DNA of 64,000 bases, taken from Mycolicibacter heraklionensis. GTDB lineage: Bacteria; Actinomycetota; Actinomycetes; Mycobacteriales; Mycobacteriaceae. The DNA lies in contig NZ_CP080997.1 in the NCBI RefSeq assembly GCF_019645815.1, positions 930,001 through 994,000 of the forward strand, read 5' to 3'. Below, piece after piece: positions 35,333 through 44,646 of the stretch (position 1 is the first letter of the stretch; each line of letters starts with the position of its first letter). The notes under the pieces are model-generated. The model was given only the letters and a program-made list of their open reading frames with translations, had not been told where the DNA came from and did no database searches. The position numbers and the translations under genes were made by a program.

Positions 35333-35348
35333 TAGACTGATCGGTATA
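35333..35348. promoter_or_regulatory. TetR operator copy 2 (tetR side)
   Basis: TAGACTGATCGGTATA matches the reverse complement of copy 1 at 13 of 16 positions. Its first six bases, TAGACT, also fit a -10 for the tetR gene, which would give autoregulation. Confidence 0.68.
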
Positions 35349-35383
35349 TCGCAAACAATCGGGGGCCGGGAAAGGTGATGGCG

Positions 35384-35947
35384 ATGGCGGCGCGCGACCG
35401 GCTCATCAACAGTGCGATCGCACTACTGCAGCGCAAGGGTGTTGCGGGTACCGGGATTTCCGAACTGCTCGCCCACAGTGGGATCGCGCGACGCTCGGTG
35501 TACCTCAACTTTCCTGGCGGCAAAGCCGAACTCGTCGCCAGCGCGGCCAGAACCGCGGGTCGGACGACCTCTGACATGATCCGGCGGTTGCTGGTCGAGG
35601 CGGATGCGGTGACGGCCGTCGAGGCGTTCATTGCGGTGTGGAAGGAAGCCTTGATCGGCAGCGAGTTTCGTGCGGGCTGTCCGATTGTGGCCGCAGCGTT
35701 GGGACGCTCCGAAGCGCCCGATGCGGCCGATGTCGCCGGCGCGGTGTTCGCCGACTGGGAGCGCCTACTGGCCGATCGGCTGGAAGAGGCCGATGTCGCG
35801 CCCGCGACCGCGCAGCAGCTGGCCACCACCACCATCGCTGCGGTTGAAGGTGCGGTGATCATGTCGCTGGCCGCCAAATCGGCGGCGCCGTTGCTGCGGA
35901 CCGGGCAGCTGCTCAAGGAGCTTGTCGCGCAGCACACCCGGCCCTAG
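35384..35947 (+). CDS. TetR-family regulator of the adjacent mmpS/mmpL operon
   Basis: The 187 residues contain a TetR helix-turn-helix (about 3-50, GISELLAHSGIARRSVYLNFPGGKAELV) and an effector domain with FRAGCPIVAAA, the subgroup that often senses reactive or lipophilic compounds. Divergent position and twin palindromes indicate control of the deazaflavin-mmpS-mmpL operon and of itself. I chose ATG 35384 with GGGAAAGG eight bases upstream; GTG 35375 and ATG 35378 are too close to that site. Confidence 0.85.
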   Translation: MAARDRLINSAIALLQRKGVAGTGISELLAHSGIARRSVYLNFPGGKAELVASAARTAGRTTSDMIRRLLVEADAVTAVEAFIAVWKEALIGSEFRAGCPIVAAALGRSEAPDAADVAGAVFADWERLLADRLEEADVAPATAQQLATTTIAAVEGAVIMSLAAKSAAPLLRTGQLLKELVAQHTRP

Positions 35948-35960
35948 CCGTCGGTGGCCC

Positions 35961-36059
35961 TCAGCCGATGTGGAACACGACCTCCAGGGCCAGGAATCCG
36001 AAGACGAGCAGTCCGAGGATTCCGGCGAGCACCGGAAGAGCAAGCATTGGATCTTTCAT
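35961..36059 (-). CDS. 32-residue single-helix membrane peptide (putative)
   Basis: The frame encodes MKDPMLALPVLAGILGLLVF, continuing to a FHIG end, so nearly the whole peptide is one membrane helix. TAACGT ends eight bases before the ATG, compatible with a leaderless start. It lies in a 221-base gap, convergent with tetR and downstream of the sulfatase. A real small gene is plausible, but there is no independent support. Confidence 0.4.
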   Translation of the reverse strand: MKDPMLALPVLAGILGLLVFGFLALEVVFHIG

Positions 36060-36168
36060 GGATCGAGACGTTATACAGCCGCCTGTTGTAGAAAACGGAA
36101 AAGTGTTGCCGATCACGTCATCTCGGGACTTTGGTCTGTGACCGCGGTCACCGGTGTGGACAGCGGGC

Positions 36169-38496
36169 TCAGGTGTAGGCGACGTGAACCCGGTGAATGT
36201 GGCCCTCGAACGGGAATGGGGCACGTTCCCGGTAGTCCAGGGACACCGGCGAGCCCAGGCAGGTGCCGATGTCGAGGCAGTCGTTGGCGGTGAACAACAA
36301 CGGCGCGCTGACGGGGACCTGGCCCTCGGCAACGGTCTCGCCGTTGACGGCCACGGTGATGTCGAGCGGTCCCGCCGGGCGCGGCTCCGCGTACTGCGTG
36401 GTGACGGCGATGGTGGTGCGGCCGGGCGGCACCTTGCCTGCCGTGCGGATCTTGGTGCGCGACAAGATGAACAGGTTGTACTCGTAGCAGAGATAGCCAT
36501 CGTCGAAGTAGCACGTCAGGCCGCCGGCGCCGGCCCCGAGGGCATAGAGCACGCCGTTCGCGTCGGCCGGGATCTCCGCATCGATGGTGACCACGTTGTT
36601 CTTGTTGCCGAGCGCGGGCGCACAGAATTCGGGCATTCGCACGGTGTCGCCGGTGAAGTCCCACTCGGTGTAGGGCGGGGCGATGCGTAGTTCGGGGTGA
36701 TAGACGGGCACCCACAGGCCGCCGCCGACGGGTAGCACCGCATTGCGGGCCGCCTCGACCATGAACATCTCGCGCATCTGGGCGAGCTTCTCGGGCAGCT
36801 GCTCGGCCAGGTCGTGGGCTTGTGACCAGTCCTCGTCGAGGTTGTAGAGCTCCCACGCATCGGCATCCGGAGTCCAGGTGGCGATGCCGGGCGGTTGGCC
36901 GGGCACCCACGGCAGCCGGGGGCCGCGAGCCGACGCCATCCATCCGTCGTGGTAGATCGCCCGGCTGCCCATGATCTCGAAGTACTGGGTCTTCTTGCCG
37001 CCTGGCGCGTCGCGGTCGGTCAGCGTGCGCGCGAAGCTTGCTCCTGCCAAGGCCATCTGTGGTTGCCCGTGCACCGTCAGCGGCGCTTCGATCCCGACGA
37101 CTTCGTAGATGGTCGGCACCACGTCGTTGCAGTGCAAGAAGACCTCCCGCGGCGCCGGGTCGGCGGCGATCTTGGCCGGCCAGCGCACCACCATCGGGTT
37201 TCGGGTGCCGCCCAGGTGCGACGCCAACAGTTTCATGCCCTTGTACGGGGTGGACCCGGCCCAGGCCCAGCCCGCGTGGTACTGGTTGTCGACCAGGGGA
37301 GACCCCAACACATCCAGGCCGCCGAGCGCGTCGAGGGCATCGATGTGCTGACGCACCGTGGTGGGGATCCCGTTCTGGGCCAACAGTTCCGAGATGGTGC
37401 CGTTCTGGCCTTCGCCGGAGGAACCGTTGTCGCCCCAGATGTAGAAGAACAGCGTGTTGTCGGCGTAGCCGAGGGCTTCCAGTTCGTCGGCGATGCGACC
37501 GACCTGGACGTCGACGTGCTCGGCGTAGCCGGCGGCGACCTCCATCAGGCGGCGTTGGAACGGCTTTTCATCCTCGGGGATGTCGTCCCAGGCGGTGAGG
37601 GTTTCGTCGCGCTCGGTGAGCGAACAGTCCTGCGGAATCCAGCCTTTGGTCTTGGCGCGTTCGAACACCCGCTGGCGGTATGCGTCCCATCCGTCGTCGA
37701 ACTTGCCGACGTACTTGTCGGCCCATTCCTTCATGACGTGATGCGGGCCGTGCAGGCAGCCGCTGGCCCAGTACATGAAGAACGGTTTGCCGGCGTTGAA
37801 GGCCTTGTGTCGGCGCAGCCAGGAGATGGCGTCGTCGGCCAGGTCCTCGGACAGGTGATAGCCCTCTTCGGGTGTCCTCGGTGGGGCCACCACGGTGGTG
37901 TTGCGGACCAGGTTGGGCTCATACTGCGAGGCCTCGCCGGCCAAGAATCCATAGAAGTATTCGAAACCCAAACCAGTGGGCCAGTTTTCGAAGGGGCCTG
38001 CCGCGGTGGTCTCCTCCGCGGGAGTGTTGTGCCACTTCCCGAAAGCCGACGTGGCGTAACCGTACTGCTTGAGCACTTCGGCCACCGTGGCGCTCGACGC
38101 GGGGATCTTGCCGGCGTAGCCGTCCCAGTCGTTGGCCAATTCCGCGATCTGACCGTTGCCGATCTCGTGGTGATTACGACCGGTGAGCAACGACGCCCGG
38201 GTCGGCGAGCACATGGCCGTGGTGTGAAACCGGTTGTAGGACACACCTTGGCCGCAGATCCGGTCGAGGGTCGCGGTGTTCACCTCGCCGCCGAATGTCG
38301 ACGGCAACCCGGGGCCGGCATCGTCGATAAGCACGATCACCACATTGGGTGCATCGGTGTGCAGCCGTTGCGGGACCGCCCGCGGACTGTAGGTCGACTC
38401 CTGCAGGGTCCGGCCTGCGACACTGCCCGAGCCGACCGGCGGGAAAGGCAACACCGCGCCGTTGGGCAACACCGGAGCCACTACCTGATCGCCCAA
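36169..38496 (-). CDS. Arylsulfatase (AtsD-like)
   Basis: The 775-residue sulfatase has the formylglycine motif CSPTRASLLTGR with the modified cysteine at residue 96. It also has the metal aspartates in VIVLIDDAG (about 57-60), FGKWH, and a second metal pair GDNGSS. A beta-rich C-terminal region (about 640-775) resembles the extension of AtsD-type enzymes. It hydrolyses sulfate esters after activation by a formylglycine-generating enzyme. There is no signal peptide, so it is probably cytosolic. TTG 38496 has GGAG seven bases upstream. Divergent neighbours do not hint at the substrate. Confidence 0.88.
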   Translation of the reverse strand: MGDQVVAPVLPNGAVLPFPPVGSGSVAGRTLQESTYSPRAVPQRLHTDAPNVVIVLIDDAGPGLPSTFGGEVNTATLDRICGQGVSYNRFHTTAMCSPTRASLLTGRNHHEIGNGQIAELANDWDGYAGKIPASSATVAEVLKQYGYATSAFGKWHNTPAEETTAAGPFENWPTGLGFEYFYGFLAGEASQYEPNLVRNTTVVAPPRTPEEGYHLSEDLADDAISWLRRHKAFNAGKPFFMYWASGCLHGPHHVMKEWADKYVGKFDDGWDAYRQRVFERAKTKGWIPQDCSLTERDETLTAWDDIPEDEKPFQRRLMEVAAGYAEHVDVQVGRIADELEALGYADNTLFFYIWGDNGSSGEGQNGTISELLAQNGIPTTVRQHIDALDALGGLDVLGSPLVDNQYHAGWAWAGSTPYKGMKLLASHLGGTRNPMVVRWPAKIAADPAPREVFLHCNDVVPTIYEVVGIEAPLTVHGQPQMALAGASFARTLTDRDAPGGKKTQYFEIMGSRAIYHDGWMASARGPRLPWVPGQPPGIATWTPDADAWELYNLDEDWSQAHDLAEQLPEKLAQMREMFMVEAARNAVLPVGGGLWVPVYHPELRIAPPYTEWDFTGDTVRMPEFCAPALGNKNNVVTIDAEIPADANGVLYALGAGAGGLTCYFDDGYLCYEYNLFILSRTKIRTAGKVPPGRTTIAVTTQYAEPRPAGPLDITVAVNGETVAEGQVPVSAPLLFTANDCLDIGTCLGSPVSLDYRERAPFPFEGHIHRVHVAYT

Positions 38497-38563
38497 CGCA
38501 AGTCTCCTTATCTCGGCTGTACCGTCTACGGCATCGAAGACATCGTCGTATGCGGCGGGCCGT

Positions 38564-38962
38564 TCAGCTACTCGAACCGCCTCGCGGCGGGTCGGGCGCC
38601 AGGCTGCCGTCCGGCGCGATGTGGGCGAAGATCTGCTGGAGCAGGGTCAGAATGTGTGGGTCATCCACGGTGTAGATGTGGTGGCGCCCGTCGCGTCGTG
38701 CGTTGATCAGCCCGGCCAGCCGCAGCTTGGTCAAGTGCTGGCTCATGGTGGCGACGTTGACGCCGGCCCGTCTCGCCAGGGTTGTCACGTCGTAGGCGTC
38801 CTGGGCGGCCAGCCACATCACGTGCAGGCGCGCCGGACTGCTGAGCAGCGCGAACGTGCTCGCGGCGGATGCCAGTTGGGGTTGGGTCGGTTCGTCGGTC
38901 CGGTTGACTGAACTGATTTCTTCGGACAGCCGTTCTTCATCTTTTGCCATGGCGGCATTCAT
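38564..38962 (-). CDS. ArsR/SmtB-family metal or redox sensor repressor
   Basis: The 132-residue protein has the winged-helix ArsR pattern: FALLSSPARLHVMWLAA, VTTLARRAGVNVATMSQHLTKLRLAGLI, then RDGRHHIYTV. The tail HIYTVDDPHILTLLQQIFAH has several His and Asp residues able to form a metal site. There are no Cys pairs, so nickel, cobalt or zinc are likelier than cadmium or arsenic. It is divergent from the giant P-type ATPase. ATG 38962 (GGGA upstream) is preferred; ATG 38950 is possible. The sulfatase lies 67 bases downstream and may be co-transcribed. Confidence 0.83.
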   Translation of the reverse strand: MNAAMAKDEERLSEEISSVNRTDEPTQPQLASAASTFALLSSPARLHVMWLAAQDAYDVTTLARRAGVNVATMSQHLTKLRLAGLINARRDGRHHIYTVDDPHILTLLQQIFAHIAPDGSLAPDPPRGGSSS

Positions 38963-39004
38963 TTTGTCCCAACTCCCATGGCGGGATTCGCCGAACGACA
39001 CATT

Positions 39005-39016
39005 CGCATAGTTGCG
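39005..39016. promoter_or_regulatory. Candidate ArsR operator
   Basis: CGCA TAGT TGCG is an inverted repeat set in the longer imperfect repeat ATTCGCATAGTTGCGCAAT, between arsR and the P-type ATPase gene. Its AT centre and TGCG arms resemble known mycobacterial ArsR-family sites. The match is short. Confidence 0.4.
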
Positions 39017-39107
39017 CAATCGCCAAAGTGTCGCCAGAATTGGGCAGTTCCCGCGGCACCTTGGCCGCCCGGCGGGTACGGCCCAGACCCGCCGTCAGAC
39101 CACAGGA

Positions 39108-42100
39108 TTGGTTACTGCCGAATTGATTCCGACATCGTCGCTGCTGCGACCGGCCACCCTGGGAATCCGTGCGGCGTCAGCCGTCGTCGGCGCGGCGGCC
39201 CGCAGTGCGTCGGCCACCACCGAGGCGGTGGGGGCCATCACCTCGGCCGGCCTGCAGGTCGCCGCGCTGCCGATTCGCGAGGCCACTCGGATGCTGTCCG
39301 GCGAATCCACCACGGCGACGCTGACCCGCAGGTGCTGGCGCGGGGAAGGCCGCGCCTGGATCGAGATACGTGGCTTGACTGAATCCCCCGAACTCGGGCA
39401 GCGGGTGCTTGACACGCTCGTCGCCGAACCCGGCGTGGTGTCGGCGCGGCTGAACCGCCCGTTGTCTCGGGTCGTGGTGGAACTGGCGGTCGACGGTGAG
39501 CAGGTAACGCTGAATGACCTGTGCCGCCTGATCGCCGAGACCGAACGCAGCTACCGCCGCTCCGACGGCACGACAGCTCCGATCGGGGCAGCGCCGGCCA
39601 CCGTCCTACCCGGCGACGGGTTGCTGCTGATGGCCCGCGGCGTGATGGTCGGCGTCAACGCCGCCGGGTTGGCCATCGCGGTCGCCGGGCGCGCGCTGCG
39701 GCTGCCGCAGGCGCCGATCACCGTCGACGCCGTCGCGGCGCTGGCCAACTACCAGCCGTGGTTGCGCCGGCAACTCGCCGACCGAATCGGCAGGGGACCT
39801 GCCGACACGGTGCTGTCGCTGATCTCCACCGGAGCGCGTATCGCCACCCTGTCGCCGGCCACGCTGGCAGTGGACTTGGCGTTGCAAGGTGTCAAAGCCG
39901 CCGAGTCTGCGGCCGCGGCGCAGGCCTGGAACCGCCACGAGCCGTACCTGGCCCGGCACGCCGACCAGGCTCAGGTGCACGTGCCGTCGCGGCCGGTGCC
40001 GCTACCGGAGGGGGCGCTCGACCGCCACGGCAGGCGGGTGGGCTACGTCCAGTTGTTCGGGGCCGGCCTGGTGGGAGTGCTCACCCGCAACGTCACCACA
40101 GCCGCGACCGCGGCCGTGGTCGCCTCCCCGAAAGCCATGCGCACCACCACTGAATCGTTCGCGGCCACGCTGAGCCGGTCATTGGTCGAGCAGCACGCCG
40201 CGCTGCCGTTGCGCCCGGAGGGCCTGCGCCGACTCGACCGCGTCGACGCCGTCCTCATCGATCCCCGGCTGCTCTGCACCGCCACCGCACGCCACCCGCT
40301 GGCCTCGGCACTGCTGGCCGAGGCACGGGCGTCGGGCGCGGAACTGGTCACCCTCGACGTCGAAGCTCTGGGTGAACTGCGTCCCGCGTTCGACGAACTG
40401 GCGCCGGTCGATACCGCCGCCGACGACGAACAACTCGACGAGGCGCTGGCTGCCGCATTGACGGCACGCCAGCAAGACGGCCGCACCGTTGCGGTGCTCA
40501 CGTCGAGCGGTGCGCAGGCCCTCGCCTGCGCCGACGTGGGCCTGGGGATCCTGCCCGGCGACTCGGAGACGCCACCGCCGTGGGAGGCGGATCTGCTGCT
40601 GACCGATCTGGCCGGCGCCTGGCGGGTGCTGCACGCGATACCGGCGGCGCGCGCGGCCGCCCAGCGCGGCACCTCGCTGGCCACCGGCGCATCGACGATC
40701 GGTGCACTGCTGATGGTTCCCGGGGTGCGGGCGGGCCGGGGAAGAGGGGGTCCCGGGCCGGTCACCGCCGGGGCAGCCACCGGACTGCTCTCGGGATACC
40801 TGCTGGCTCGCCAGGTGGCTCGGACGCAGCCGCCGCGGCCCGCGCCGGCTTACGAGTGGCATGCGATGTCACTGGACGAGATCCACGCGATCCTGCCGGT
40901 CCCCGACCTCTCCTGCGCCGCAGCCGAAGTCGACGCCGCGCCACCGCACATGGCTTGGCAGTTCATCAGGGCGGTGCGCGCCGAACTGTCGGATCCGCTG
41001 ATGCCGGTGCTGGCACTGAGCTCGGCGGCCACCGCGATGCTGGGTTCGCCGGTGGATGCGTTGATGGTCAGCACGGTGCTGATCGGCAACTGCATGCTCG
41101 CGGCAGCCCAGCAGCTGCAGGCCGAGAACCGGCTGAACCGGCTGCTGGCCCAACAGACCCCGCCCGCCCGCACCGTCGCGCCGGGCACCAACACCTACAC
41201 CGAGATCGTCGCGGACCGCCTGATACCCGGCGCCGTGATCGAGGTCCGCAGCAACGAGGTGGTGCCCGCCGACGCGCGGCTGATCGAGGCCATCGACCTC
41301 GAAGTCGACGAATCCTCGCTCACCGGCGAATCACTGTCGGTCGACAAGCAGACCGCGGCGACACCGGGCGCCGAACTCGCCGAGCGGCGCTGCATGCTCT
41401 ACGCCGGCACGACAGTTGTCGCCGGCACCGCACGGGCCGTGGTTACCGCCGTCGGCGCCGACACTCAGGCCCGTCGTGCCGCCGAGCTGGCCGCCGGGGA
41501 CCTGCCGGTGGTCGGCCTGCAGCACCAGCTGAGTCAGCTGATGAGTCGCGCGTTCCCGGCCAGCGCCGGCGGCGGGCTAATGGTGGGTCTGTTGGGGATG
41601 CTGCGCGGCGGTGGCCTGCGTCTGGCCCTGGGCAACGCGATCGCGGTCGCCGTGGCGGCGGTGCCCGAGGGCATGCCGCTGATGGCGACCCTGGCCCAGC
41701 ATGCCTCGGCCCAACGCCTGACCGATTCCGGTGCGCTGGTGCGCATTCCCCGCTCGGTGGAGGCCCTGGGCCGGGTCGAGGTGGTCTGCTTCGACAAGAC
41801 CGGAACACTGAGCGAGAACCGGCTACGGGTCACCCGGGTGTACCCCGTCGCCGGCCACGCCGAGGACGACGTGCTGCGATGCGCGGCCAACGCCGCGCCG
41901 GCGCCCGAGGGCGACCCCCACACGCACGCCACCGACCAGGCCGTTACCGAGGCCGCCGCCGGTATCGGCAGCCTCTGGACCACCCCGGACGCCCACCTGC
42001 CGTTCCGCTCCGGCCGGGCGTTCTCGGCGTCGGTGGTCGGTCGGGAACTGATGATCAAGGGGGCTCCCGAAGTGGTGCTGGCCGCCTGCACCGTCCTCGG

Positions 42101-43439
42101 CCCGGACAGCGACGCGCCGGTCGCCGAACTCGCTGCCGGCGGGCTGCGGGTGATCGCGGTGGCGCAGCGCCGACTTAGCGCCGCACAGGTGAAGTCGCTG
42201 GCCGACGACCCGGACGCTCTCGCCGGACTGTGCGGCGAGGGACTGACGCTCACCGGGTTCCTCGGCATCTCCGACACCCCCCGCGCCGAAGCGCCGCAAC
42301 TGCTCGCCGACCTGGCGGAGCGGGGCGTCGGCATCCGGCTGATCACCGGCGATCACCCCGTCACCGCCACCGCGATCGCCGCGGAACTGGGGGTGCCGGT
42401 CACCGCCGAGCAGGTCATCACCGGCGCGGAGTGGAACGCGTTGTCGCGCAAGGGCCAGGAACGTGCGGTGGCGCAGCGGGTGATCTTCGCCCGGATGTCC
42501 CCGGAGAACAAGGTGCAGGTGGTGCAGACCCTCGAACGCAGTGGCCGGGTCTGCGCCATGGTGGGCGATGGCGCCAACGATGCGGCGGCGATCCGGGCCG
42601 CCAGCGTGGGCCTGGGCGTCGTGGCGCGCGGCAGCGACTCGGCGCACCTCACGGCCGACATCGTGTTGACCGACGGGCGCATCGGCGCACTGGTGGATGC
42701 CATCGACGAAGGCCAGCGACTGTGGCGCGGGGTGCAGCTGGCGGTGACGGGCCTGCTCGGCGGCAATGTCGGCGAGGTGATCTTCGGTGTCGTCGGCACC
42801 GCGCTGTCGGGGACCTCGCCGCTGAACAACCGCCAACTGCTGCTGATGAACATGCTGACCGACGCGCTGCCGGCCACCGCGGTCGCGGTCAGCACCCCGG
42901 CCGGCTCCTCGCATCGAGTCGTGCACGGCATCGACGAACGCAGCCTGATGCGCGCCGTCGCGGTCCGCGGAGCGATCACCGGGGCCGCGGCCAGCGCGGC
43001 ATGGGGGATGGCTCGCCTTTCTGTTGTACCGGGCGCCCGGCAACGCGCCGCCACGGTCGCGCTGATCACGCTGGTCACCACCGAGCTGGCCCAGACGCTG
43101 GTCGACTCGCACGCGCCGTTGGTCTTGCTCACCGCCGCCGGGTCATTCGCGGCGTTCGCGGCGATGATCAGCCTGCCCGGAATCAGCCAGCTCCTGGGTT
43201 GCGTACCGGTGGGACCGCTGGGCTGGTCGCAGGCGCTGGGAGCCACCGGCGCCGCAGTGCTCGCGATCGCCGCGGCGCCGCACGTGCTGCCGGCCCGGTG
43301 GCGCGAGGCACCGGAGACCAGCACCGAGATCGAGTCAGGCCCGATGGCCACCGTGGCTGTGCTGCGGCCGGCAGGCGACCAGGCCTCCTCGGCCGCGGCC
43401 GCTGGTGGGTCTACCGTGATGGTCAGTGGTACCAACTGA
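39108..43439 (+). CDS. Giant P-type ATPase, CtpI-like
   Basis: The product is about 1443 residues. An Ala-rich N-terminal part with a heavy-metal-domain-like fold (RVLDTLVAEPGVVSARL, no CxxC) leads into a first membrane region and a degenerate HAD-like half (about 360-520). A full P-type ATPase core follows: SSLTGESLSVDK, VPEGMPLMATLA, the phosphorylated Asp in DKTGTLSE (about 896), and MVGDGANDAAAI. It resembles M. tuberculosis CtpI (Rv0107c, about 1630 aa), whose ion is unknown. The start is uncertain: TTG 39108 or 39123; TTG 39012 lies in the operator. Divergent ArsR suggests metal export or uptake control. Confidence 0.82.
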   Translation: MVTAELIPTSSLLRPATLGIRAASAVVGAAARSASATTEAVGAITSAGLQVAALPIREATRMLSGESTTATLTRRCWRGEGRAWIEIRGLTESPELGQRVLDTLVAEPGVVSARLNRPLSRVVVELAVDGEQVTLNDLCRLIAETERSYRRSDGTTAPIGAAPATVLPGDGLLLMARGVMVGVNAAGLAIAVAGRALRLPQAPITVDAVAALANYQPWLRRQLADRIGRGPADTVLSLISTGARIATLSPATLAVDLALQGVKAAESAAAAQAWNRHEPYLARHADQAQVHVPSRPVPLPEGALDRHGRRVGYVQLFGAGLVGVLTRNVTTAATAAVVASPKAMRTTTESFAATLSRSLVEQHAALPLRPEGLRRLDRVDAVLIDPRLLCTATARHPLASALLAEARASGAELVTLDVEALGELRPAFDELAPVDTAADDEQLDEALAAALTARQQDGRTVAVLTSSGAQALACADVGLGILPGDSETPPPWEADLLLTDLAGAWRVLHAIPAARAAAQRGTSLATGASTIGALLMVPGVRAGRGRGGPGPVTAGAATGLLSGYLLARQVARTQPPRPAPAYEWHAMSLDEIHAILPVPDLSCAAAEVDAAPPHMAWQFIRAVRAELSDPLMPVLALSSAATAMLGSPVDALMVSTVLIGNCMLAAAQQLQAENRLNRLLAQQTPPARTVAPGTNTYTEIVADRLIPGAVIEVRSNEVVPADARLIEAIDLEVDESSLTGESLSVDKQTAATPGAELAERRCMLYAGTTVVAGTARAVVTAVGADTQARRAAELAAGDLPVVGLQHQLSQLMSRAFPASAGGGLMVGLLGMLRGGGLRLALGNAIAVAVAAVPEGMPLMATLAQHASAQRLTDSGALVRIPRSVEALGRVEVVCFDKTGTLSENRLRVTRVYPVAGHAEDDVLRCAANAAPAPEGDPHTHATDQAVTEAAAGIGSLWTTPDAHLPFRSGRAFSASVVGRELMIKGAPEVVLAACTVLGPDSDAPVAELAAGGLRVIAVAQRRLSAAQVKSLADDPDALAGLCGEGLTLTGFLGISDTPRAEAPQLLADLAERGVGIRLITGDHPVTATAIAAELGVPVTAEQVITGAEWNALSRKGQERAVAQRVIFARMSPENKVQVVQTLERSGRVCAMVGDGANDAAAIRAASVGLGVVARGSDSAHLTADIVLTDGRIGALVDAIDEGQRLWRGVQLAVTGLLGGNVGEVIFGVVGTALSGTSPLNNRQLLLMNMLTDALPATAVAVSTPAGSSHRVVHGIDERSLMRAVAVRGAITGAAASAAWGMARLSVVPGARQRAATVALITLVTTELAQTLVDSHAPLVLLTAAGSFAAFAAMISLPGISQLLGCVPVGPLGWSQALGATGAAVLAIAAAPHVLPARWREAPETSTEIESGPMATVAVLRPAGDQASSAAAAGGSTVMVSGTN

Positions 43440-43455
43440 CCAGCGGAGGCGTGGC

Positions 43456-43872
43456 ATGCACCCATTCCGGCAAGCGGTCGAGGCCCGTGACGCCGCGGCC
43501 ATCGAGGCGCTGTTGTCCGACGATGTCGTGTTCACCAGTCCGGTGGCGTTCAAGCCCTACCCGGGCAAGCCGGTCACCGCGGCGATCCTGCGCGCCGTGA
43601 TGCGTGTCTTTGAAGACTTCCGCTACGTGCGAGAGATCGCTGACGCCTCCGGGCGTGACCATGCCCTGATATTCGAAGCGTCGGTCGACGGTAAACGGCT
43701 CAGCGGATGCGACTTCCTGCATATGGACGACGACGGCAAGATCGACGACTTCGTCGTGATGGTCCGGCCGCTGTCGGCGGCTACCGCGCTGGCCGAAGCC
43801 ATGGCGCAGCAGTTCGAGCAGATCACCCGTGAGGCCGCCGCGCCGCATGGACATGGCGACGGCTCTGCCTAG
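43456..43872 (+). CDS. NTF2-like (SnoaL-type) small protein
   Basis: The 138 residues have the NTF2/SnoaL pattern: FRQAVEARDAAAIEALLSDDVVFTSPV, a central VFEDFRYV, then DFLHMDDDGKIDDFVVMVRPL. Such cone-shaped domains act as enzymes or bind small ligands. GGAGG lies seven bases before ATG 43456. It follows the P-type ATPase by 16 bases and precedes the first FluC gene by 25, so it may bridge the two transcripts. Function is unknown. Confidence 0.75.
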   Translation: MHPFRQAVEARDAAAIEALLSDDVVFTSPVAFKPYPGKPVTAAILRAVMRVFEDFRYVREIADASGRDHALIFEASVDGKRLSGCDFLHMDDDGKIDDFVVMVRPLSAATALAEAMAQQFEQITREAAAPHGHGDGSA

Positions 43873-43897
43873 CCGGAACCGATAGCGGGGCTCCGCG

Positions 43898-44299
43898 GTG
43901 CATGAGCAGACGCCGGTAGTCGCGGCCGTGGCCGTCGGCGGCGCGATCGGTGCCTGCGCGCGCTACGCCGTCGCGCTGGCATTGCCCACCCCGGTCGGTG
44001 GATTCCCTTGGGCCACAATGGTCACCAACGTGAGCGGGTGCGCGCTGATGGGGGTGCTGATGGTGGCGATCACCGAACTGTGGGTCGGACATCGACTGCT
44101 GCGTCCGCTGCTGGGCACCGGCGTGCTCGGCGGCTACACCACGTTTTCCACCTTCGCCGGCGACGTCGACACCCTCATCGCCGCCGGACAGCCGGTCCCG
44201 GCTTTGGTCTACCTGCTCACCACGCCGGTGGCAGTGTTGATCGCGACCTGGACCGCTGCCAGCCTCACCCGCCGTCTGGTCATCAGGAGGACAGCATGA
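43898..44299 (+). CDS. crcB1: FluC (CrcB) fluoride channel subunit 1
   Basis: The 133-residue protein has four membrane helices and the FluC motifs [25 protein letters not shown] (pore Asn) and [11 protein letters not shown] (phenylalanine box). FluC channels leak fluoride out of the cell as dual-topology dimers. Two genes in tandem suggest a heterodimer. GTG 43898 is the start. Its stop overlaps the DUF190 ATG (ATGA). Confidence 0.9.
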   Translation: MHEQTPVVAAVAVGGAIGACARYAVALALPTPVGGFPWATMVTNVSGCALMGVLMVAITELWVGHRLLRPLLGTGVLGGYTTFSTFAGDVDTLIAAGQPVPALVYLLTTPVAVLIATWTAASLTRRLVIRRTA

Positions 44300-44646
44300 G
44301 CGAGCTCACCGGACGCGCGTTGCGCCTGACGGTATTCCTCGGAGAGAGCGACACCTGGCATCACAGGCCGGTGTACAGCGAGATCGTGCACCGAGCGCAT
44401 CGGGCCGGCCTGGCCGGCGCGTCGGTGTTCCGCGGCATCGAGGGCTACGGAGCGTCCTCGGCCATCCACACCACCCGGCTGCTGTCGATGTCTGAGGACC
44501 TGCCGGTCTCGGTCATCATCGTCGACGCCGCCGAGCGGATCCGTGCCTTCCTGCCGGAGCTGGACGAGTTGGTCACCGAGGGCCTGATCCTGCTGGATGA
44601 AGTCGAGGTCATCCGCCACGTCGGGCGACGCCCCGCCGGCCAGTGA
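44296..44646 (+). CDS. DUF190 protein between two FluC genes
   Basis: The 116-residue soluble protein belongs to DUF190, a ferredoxin-like or PII-like fold often encoded beside CrcB. Motifs are [44 protein letters not shown] and [19 protein letters not shown] precedes ATG 44296. It overlaps the FluC genes on both sides (ATGA and GTGA), so the three products are made together. A regulatory or sensor role for fluoride export is inferred. Confidence 0.88.
   Translation: MSELTGRALRLTVFLGESDTWHHRPVYSEIVHRAHRAGLAGASVFRGIEGYGASSAIHTTRLLSMSEDLPVSVIIVDAAERIRAFLPELDELVTEGLILLDEVEVIRHVGRRPAGQ

Noticed and set aside
36895..38706. 603-codon open frame opposite the sulfatase
   Set aside because: The sulfatase on the other strand has all catalytic motifs; this frame is a GC-rich shadow without motifs.
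40580..42178. 532-codon open frame inside the P-type ATPase gene
   Set aside because: Same-strand frame shadow; Arg/Gly-rich composition and no domain, while the ATPase frame carries DKTGT and GDGAND.
43840..43900. Fluoride riboswitch before the FluC cassette
   Set aside because: The conserved fluoride aptamer pattern is not present and the gap is only 25 bases.
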